Under the pieces are notes generated by a model. That model saw nothing but the letters and a program-made list of their open reading frames with translations. It had not been told where the DNA came from and searched no databases. The position numbers and the translations under genes were made by a program. From positions 200,347,605-200,411,604 of the forward strand of contig CM077643.1 in assembly GCA_039707465.1 (NCBI GenBank): a DNA stretch of 64,000 nt, in the 5' to 3' direction. Shown one piece after another: positions 58,126-64,000 of this stretch. Source of the DNA: Rhabdophis nuchalis. Lineage: Eukaryota; Chordata; Lepidosauria; Squamata; Natricidae. Positions within the stretch are counted from its first letter, which is position 1. The number at the start of each line of letters is the position of its first letter.

Positions 58126-58925
58126 AATGTCATCTCATTTATTCTTCCAGCGTTAATGCCCTGCCAGCTTTCCCTTTGCCTGTTCCAGGCTACTGGGACC
58201 AAACATCCCTACACCCCCACCATCCATGGGCTGTGCCAATTCTAGGACAACATGAAAGGCTTGTAGGGAAATACTGAAGAGGAATGAGTTTCCTTGTAGC
58301 AGGAGACGAGCTCATTAAAAGTGACAACTCCTGAGAATGCTGCAGTGCTCTCATCTCAACAAGCCGTCCTTTATACTAAGCTTCCTATGTTGCCTGGAAA
58401 CAAAGCCGAACAATAATTGCCTCTGCTTTCCCTCTGGACTAGGAGGCCCCTACGAAGGCCACAATTGCATTGATTTGATGAGATTGATTTGCAAAACCTT
58501 ACTAAAAACCATCTCTCTGTCCTCATCCTTTTCCCATAATGGTGGTTGACCACAACAGCAGCAGCAGCAAAGACAACCTTTGCTGAGCCCACATTTACCC
58601 AGCACCGTTTTTCCTCTCTGTCTTTTATAAGGTGCTGTTTTCAGCTACGGCTTAAAATCTTTGCAAATGCCTCCCAATTATGAGCTGGCCTTTCAGAGGC
58701 TCCCCTGCAAAACAAGCATGGCCATTTGTGAGTGCTTGTTTGGGATTACGAAGATGACTTTAATCACCCCGTTGATGGAGAGATAAAATTTACATTAAGT
58801 GTGCCTTGGTTTATCCATTTGAATTCCATGAATTGCAAGGGTTCCGTCTTTTCATTTGGGAAGAGAGCTCTAAACTGCTCTGTGAAAAAAGTGGAGGTTA
58901 ATCTGTACTTCTCTCACCTGAAATA
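58126..58925. other. Unique low-repeat block, candidate conserved non-coding DNA
   Basis: No transposon sequence is recognised and GC content is higher than in the surrounding AT-rich DNA. Short frames at 58337-58549 and 58732-58926 lack a domain and splice-site context, so I do not call an exon. A CAGCAGCAGCAGC run lies at 58556. Confidence 0.35.
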
Positions 58926-58933
58926 GTCTACTG

Positions 58934-59068
58934 CAGGGGTGTCCAAACTTGGGAACTTTAAGACTTGTGGACTTCAACTCCCAGAATTCCCCAGCCAGCT
59001 ATGCTGGCTGGGGAATTCTGGGAGTTGAAGTCCACAAGTCTTAAAGTTCCCAAGTTTGGACACCCCTG
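58934..59068. mobile_element. Palindromic hAT MITE, 135 bp, 8-bp TSD
   Basis: Starts CAGGGGTGTCCAAACTTGGG and is a near-perfect palindrome with arms of about 62-66 bp meeting at AGCCAGCTATGCTGGCT. The 8-bp duplication GTCTACTG is exact (58926-58933, 59069-59076). Little divergence between the arms points to recent activity of the family. Confidence 0.95.
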
Positions 59069-59135
59069 GTCTACTGCAAATGTAATTCTCTTGGGTCATA
59101 TTTTTGCATTTGTCTAGTCCTACTTATTCATTTAG

Positions 59136-59590
59136 TGAACGTATACGCTGCCCATTTCATGCTACAAAGCAACTCTGGGCTGCTTAAAATTAAAATAATA
59201 AATATTAAAGTATTACAATATTAACAGCAATAAATACAAACCAAAAGATCGATAAGGACAGCGCAGAGATGGCATCTACCCTATTGGTCCATCAGTCACC
59301 TCCAACACAGAAGCAGCCCTATCAGGACCCTAAGCCGCCCAGCAGAATCAGATTTAACCCCTTTGAACAGATTTGGCCTCTTTGAAATGCCAAAAGGATG
59401 GGGGCAGACCGCACTTCAGCCGCCAACATGTTCCAAAAATGGGAGTGAGAGTAAAAAGATTCTCCTCCTAAAAAATTTTGACCAAGGAAGTGCACAGCAT
59501 GCTTCTTGTGCTGGATTGAGTGAGGTGGGCTGATTCCATTGGGACAAATGGGTTTATTAGATAACCTGATCCCATGCCTATGTCCTATGC
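59136..59590 (-). mobile_element. Old L2-like LINE 3' remnant
   Basis: Starts with a 3'-UTR-like TTCATTTAGTGAACGTATAC and CTCTGGGCTGCTTAAA. Further on, antisense coding words such as AACATGTTCCAAAAATGGGAG resemble the conserved 'N-x-LP-W' C-terminal region of L2-like ORFs. Same family as the remnant at 19.7-21.0 kb. Boundaries are approximate. Confidence 0.55.
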
Positions 59591-60076
59591 TTAATTTATA
59601 GCTGAAAAATAGTGCTTGCATGTGTCAGGCTGGGTTTGCATAACATATTAAAATGATTAACTCAAGTATGGCTACATGAGCTAGGAAATCTTGCCAATGT
59701 GATATACTGATGATAGGTTGTGCAAATCCAGGCAATCATCTTAATGCTGTATAGCTGTCCAAGCATGGCTTTTATATCGTAAATGTAGCAACAGTGTAGG
59801 ACATTTGTTGACCTCAGCCACAATGAAAAGTATCGTCTGGAGAGAGGTGATGCTATAAAGAAGAAATTCTGGTTGGGATCACTGCTCAGCAATGGAGCAC
59901 ATGCTTTCTGAATAAAAGTTACTTCGTCCCATTTGAAATATCCAATGTAAATGACTGGCTGGCAGAGTATGAAAGTCTTTGAAGGATGTTTTCAATAAAG
60001 GTCCATAACATAACCACCACCACCCAAAAAAGTTACATCAACTCCCTTAAGGCACCCTGAAAGTTGCAACCAATCT

Positions 60077-60553
60077 TCTATATAAATAAAAATTTAAAAT
60101 AGTTTGTGCAAAATCACTAATCTCAGAAAGTACTGCACCGATCGCCACCAAATTTTCACACAATGTTGCTAAGAAAGGGAGTAACAATCATATGTACATA
60201 TTGTGTGGCTGGCACACCTGTGCCATGTGCAAGCAGCACAAATATAAAAGTACTGCACTTCTCAGTTATTTTTCTCCATTAAGCTCCTCCCACTCGGCTG
60301 CTTCTTATGATGCATCACACACACGCCCCTCTCATTTCCAATGGTCGTTTCCTCAGCAACCAAATAAGCCTCCAAATACAGTAGGTAGGTAGGTAGGTAG
60401 AGGGAGAGAAGAAGAAATACAGTAGGTAGGTAGGTTGAGGTTTATACAGTGGTTGTGTGTACGTGTTTGTGCATGCAGGTGTAGATCTACATACAGATTG
60501 GTTGGCCATTTAACCAGATTGGGTCACAGCAACGCGTGGCCAGGAACAGCTAG
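60077..60553 (+). mobile_element. Non-autonomous Helitron, 477 bp
   Basis: The 5' end is TCTATATAAATAAAAATTTA, with the downstream word CTGCACCGATCGCCACC typical of animal Helitrons. The 3' end is CAACGCGTGGCCAGGAACAG followed by CTAG and then T, matching the CTRR|T rule. No target duplication and no inverted termini, as expected. A (GTAG)n-rich stretch occupies 60380-60435. No Rep/helicase protein is encoded. Confidence 0.78.
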
Positions 60554-61124
60554 TGTTTAATAAAAGATAAGCAATAAATATTAAATATGGGGATCTGATA
60601 AATATCCCATAATGGCCCCCAAATGGATAAGCCTTTATTATTCCACTTGATGAGACTACAAGAAAGAGAGTTACTTATTCCTGATGATTGAACTATGTTT
60701 AGCACAGGTATTTTCTTCTGCTAACTAGGAATTTTGAGAATTATCGTCCCTGCACTACTGAAAGTCATTAGGTTGGGACAGAATAGTGTACAAGGTTCAG
60801 ATCTTTTCAGTACCTAATTCTGAGCTATACTAACTGTAATTTTGGGAAACAATATACAGAAAAGGCATGGGACCCTACTTCACACCAATGCTGTGGTGGT
60901 TTTGAATGCTTTTCTCAAAATTTAAAAAATGTAGATAAGACATTTCTCATTCTTCCTGTGAGAATATATGTATGTATGTACTATGCATGCATGTATGAAC
61001 GTACAAATGTTACGGTCAGCCACAGTATGAACAGAACATAGTAAAACAATATTGGCAAATTGGCAAAAGAGAGACTAGGTTGTATACTCTCCCTTAATTT
61101 ATGTAACCTATATATTGAATGTAC
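60554..61124. other. Unique sequence, no gene seen
   Basis: AT-rich with a short (GTAT)n run at 60967-60980. Unassigned. Confidence 0.3.
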
Positions 61125-61640
61125 TTAAAGGGAAGCCAGATTGGAAAGCGTGTGTGCTGGAGGAAGAAATATCAGTTGCCTGTGCTATGCTGAAAACACT
61201 ACCCTAATAGCCAAATATATGAAGGAACTGCCAACTGTAGCAGTAAAAGTCAAGGTGCAAAGTGAAAAAATGGGATTAAGATTAAATATAAAGAAGACGA
61301 AACTTATGACAACAGGTAAAATAGCCGTAGAATTGATAATGAAGATATTGCTATGATGTATAGCTTCTGCCTTTTGGGATCAGCCATCACAATAAAAGAA
61401 TAAGCAGTCAAAACATACTTGGTTAGATTAGCACTTGGTAGAGCAGCCATGAAGGCCTTGGAAAAGATATTCAACTGCCATGGTAAGTTTATACCTACAA
61501 AAATCAGAATCATGCAAGCCATGGTAATCTCTGTGATGTTCCACAGAAGCAAAAATTGGACTGTAAAGAAGCTAGATAGCAAGTATTTTGACACCTTTGA
61601 ATGTTGGAGAAGACTTTTGAGAATATTGTGAAACTTTGCA
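61125..61640 (+). pseudogene. BovB/RTE LINE reverse-transcriptase remnant
   Basis: Frames read GGRNISCLCYAENTTLIAK, where YADD has become YAEN, then SEKMGLRLNIKKTKLMTTG, a gap with a shift, and IRIMQAMVISVMFHRSKNWTVKK and DTFECWRRLLRI. This is the segment from the catalytic motif to the C-terminal Cys-Trp region of RTE proteins. The lost aspartates and a frameshift show it is dead. Confidence 0.85.
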
Positions 61641-61923
61641 TTTTGGTAATATTCATTTTCACACCAAGAATCACTATTTTTATCTATGCACTGCATGCAC
61701 ACAGATATAGATTCCCATAGGCCAACTCCCCAATGCTGAAGGTTTTTCTTTATTTACTGGACATGGTATTCCCAGATTGCTATCCCAGCTAGGGATTATT
61801 AAGAGTATCCTTTACTAGGTTCTATAATACCACTGGTTGGTGTGAAAGACAGAATGAGACAAGGAGGAGCTGCAGGACTTGGTTATAAGCAGCTACTTTT
61901 TAAAATAGTCTGGTTCATCTTAC
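61641..61923. other. Unique sequence, no gene seen
   Basis: Unassigned AT-rich sequence between the BovB remnant and the hAT MITE. Confidence 0.3.
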
Positions 61924-61931
61924 AATGACGT

Positions 61932-62175
61932 CAATGGTGGGTTTCGGATCCTGTTCCAACCGGTAGCACGCACATGCATCTTACCATCCAGCGACACCTC
62001 CGATAGCCTCCACAACGCTCCAGCTACTCGGTGGAGCGTCATGCAGGTGCTGTATGCACCATGCGCGGAAGCCCTGAAGACTTTAAAGACCAGTAAGGAG
62101 CACAGGTGTGTGTGTGGGCCCTCCGGAGGTTCCGGTACATCCATACTGGGGTGTACTGCATGCAACCCACCACTG
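61932..62175. mobile_element. hAT MITE, 244 bp
   Basis: Starts CAATGGTGGGTTTCGG and ends GCAACCCACCACTG, with flanks AATGACGT (61924-61931) and AATGACTC (62176-62183) agreeing at 6 of 8 positions. GC-rich interior. Confidence 0.8.
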
Positions 62176-62183
62176 AATGACTC

Positions 62184-62989
62184 TGAATATACCAATTAAG
62201 TAAAATAAATAAGCCTTATTGATATGCAGGACCACAGTTGCTATAATTTCTACTGAATTTGGTAGTTTTAGAATTTTGGTCCCAGAATTCATGGGAGCTA
62301 CTAAATTAGGAAAAGCTCAACCAGGATAACTTTCTGAATATTTGTAGGGCAAGGTTGGCATTTTTGATGATCCTCACACTGGCATCTTAATTGTTGCTTT
62401 GAGATTAGGCAACAAAAGCAAGAGGCTTGAAGGCTGACAATCACAAAGCTTAGATATTGGAAGTGGAGGCTGTGACAGTATGTAATTGCCTCCAAGAGCC
62501 CTCCACCAGTTATATAACTGGAAACCCAAGGAACGTTTACCAGAATTCAAGTTACTGCCCAGCACAACCAACCCACAGAATCTTCAACTTTAAGCCTTGG
62601 AATGAAATACAGCATAAATCTGAAGCACTCCAATTCCAAGATAGATTTTGAGGAACTCCTTTGATGCCCTGTGTCATCCAATTCACCAGCTAGTTCTCTC
62701 CGGATGCCTTTTCTTACACAGCCCACCCCACTGAATTCAAATCAAGTGACAAGGACCCCTTCGGGTCTTCCTTCATTATCCAGAATCTAGTTATGGAGTC
62801 TTCGGCCTAGCAATATGGAGCAGAACCACCCACCCACCCCCAAATCCCAAATATTTTCCTTTCCAATAAGAATCTCATATGGCAATCCCAATGGGAATGA
62901 AGCAAAACCAGAAGACTGAGGGAAAGGTCTGCAATGTGGTAGTTTGAAAATCAGAAGGGGGAACAGTGAGGGAATGAGATAGCTCCTAG
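62184..62989. other. Unique sequence, no gene seen
   Basis: Unassigned; short chance frames only. Confidence 0.3.
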
Positions 62990-63256
62990 AAGGGAGTAAG
63001 TAGCTATAACCTTGCACAGGAACAGTCATCATACCATGGGCACTTACATCCTAGCAACTGCCAGAATGGTTTCCACCAAGGTCCTCTGTTCAGGTGGAAC
63101 AGAGGTTTAATCTGATTGGCTGAAAGTTCTGACACCTCCCTATAAAAGGGCTGCTGTCAGACAGAATCTTGCTGGTTTGCTCATAGTTCATCTGTTACAA
63201 TAAAGAGCTGTTTGTGCTAAAGTCCTAGTCTGCCTCATCCTTCACCCTATCTAACA
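62990..63256 (+). mobile_element. LTR-like element (family C)
   Basis: A promoter-like order is visible: a CCAAT-type GATTGGCTG near 63114, a TATA box CTATAAAAGG at 63140, a poly(A) signal AATAAA at 63199-63204, and the terminus ACCCTATCTAACA at 63256. The left border is not found. No gag, pol or env follows. Confidence 0.55.
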
Positions 63257-63819
63257 GGCACATTTTATTTTGTTGCTACTCTCCCCAAAAGACAGAATAG
63301 GAACCAAATAAGAGCACTGTCTTTAAAGGAGAGGTAGAGGAGAAATAATGGCTGCCCCTAGTAAATCGAGACAATGAAAAACACAGCAGCACCCATATTT
63401 CTTGTACAATGCAATGGATGCATAAAGCACCTTTTGTGATGCTCAGGGTATTTCCAAATTATTTCTGGGTAATGAGTTAGGGATTGGTGTTGCAGCGGCC
63501 ACTGGCTCATTTTGCATGAAATAGAGCATTGACAGGCTTGGACAGTAAACCTGCCTTTGCTGAAAAGAGAAATTGCTTCTAAGTCTATGTTCATTTCCAC
63601 TTTTCCTGAAAAAGGGCTGTAGGATTTTATCTGTGGTAGACAGCTTGGCTTAGCCTGCAGGTAAGCACATCTGTCCACACCCATATCTTTTAAGTTACTG
63701 CTTGGGTTGTAACAGGAAACAGGTAGGAATTCTGAAATAGGCAGTCAGAAACTCAGCCAATTTTTTATTTTATGTTATTTTGTGTGAAACTGAAAAACAA
63801 CTCTGTTTCTGCGTTAGCA
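63257..63819. other. Unique sequence, no gene seen
   Basis: Unassigned AT-rich sequence; a 108-codon antisense frame at 63358-63684 has no recognised domain. Confidence 0.3.
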
Positions 63820-64000
63820 GAGTTCAATTTAACATCTTCATCAACGATTTGGATGAGGGGATAAATGGGGAACTCATCAAATTCGCAGACGACACCAAGC
63901 TGGCAGGAATAGCCAACACTCCAGAAGATAGGCTTAAGATACAGAAGGATCTAGACAAACTTGAACATTGGGCACTGTCTAATAAAATGAAATTCAATTG
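63820..64000 (+). mobile_element. CR1 LINE, RT domain, truncated by window end
   Basis: One open frame encodes FNIFINDLDEGINGELIK, then the RT motif C FADD (63882-63893) and TKLAGIANTPED with LEHWALSNKMKFN at the window edge. It is a 5'-truncated CR1 that continues past 64000, and the visible part has an intact catalytic motif. Confidence 0.92.

Overview
The window looks like vertebrate nuclear DNA, most likely from a squamate reptile and probably a snake. It is AT-rich and intron- or intergenic-like, and it is packed with transposable elements. The lineage call is an inference from repeat families recognised by eye: Sauria-type tRNA SINEs with BovB-like tails, BovB/RTE LINEs, CR1 LINEs ending in (TATTG)n or (AATAG)n microsatellites, CpG-rich L2-clade LINEs, Penelope-like elements, a long GATA tract, and many small hAT-type elements. 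I found no host protein-coding exon, rRNA, free-standing tRNA gene or CRISPR array. The only long open reading frame is the reverse-transcriptase ORF of an L2-clade LINE on the minus strand (23939-26905, 988 codons, no internal stop).

Layout. 1-16 kb: an old antisense BovB remnant, an L2 3' end, a solo LTR (4254-4746), Helitron-like copies (about 6085-6345 and 8531-8956), a tRNA-SINE split by a hAT element (6482-6814), a small palindromic hAT MITE (10468-10574), a BovB 3' end (12850-13133) and a TIR element carrying a GATA microsatellite (13297-14148). 16-23 kb: GA tract, a Sauria SINE with a 12-bp target duplication (17216-17558), a CR1 with a (TATTG)n tail, and an old L2-like LINE broken up by a CR1 and by a solo LTR with AAGAG duplications (20550-20932). 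23-36.6 kb: the intact-ORF L2, two more copies of that LTR family (one with a 125-bp AAT tract, one split by a 1.1-kb hAT element), a decayed L2 (about 32765-34577) and a 5'-truncated L2 (35966-36600). 37-47 kb: SINEs, small hAT elements, a second solo LTR of the 4.2-kb family, an L2 fragment, a BovB fragment and an unidentified repeat with an open frame. 47-64 kb: a TIR element split by CR1, a Penelope-like remnant with a GIY-YIG-like motif (about 52240-53235), a composite hAT inserted in a CR1 (55576-56978), a 135-bp palindromic hAT MITE (58934-59068), a non-autonomous Helitron (60077-60553), another BovB fragment, an LTR and the start of a CR1 RT region that runs off the window.

The sequences between these elements are unique or unrecognised. 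Several AT-rich, low-repeat blocks (near 9.6, 11.2, 22.9, 36.9, 38.1, 49.9 and 58.5 kb) have the look of conserved non-coding DNA, but this needs alignment to other amniotes. Insertion order can be read in several places from flanking target-site duplications, so the window is mainly a record of repeated transposition and not a set of cooperating genes.
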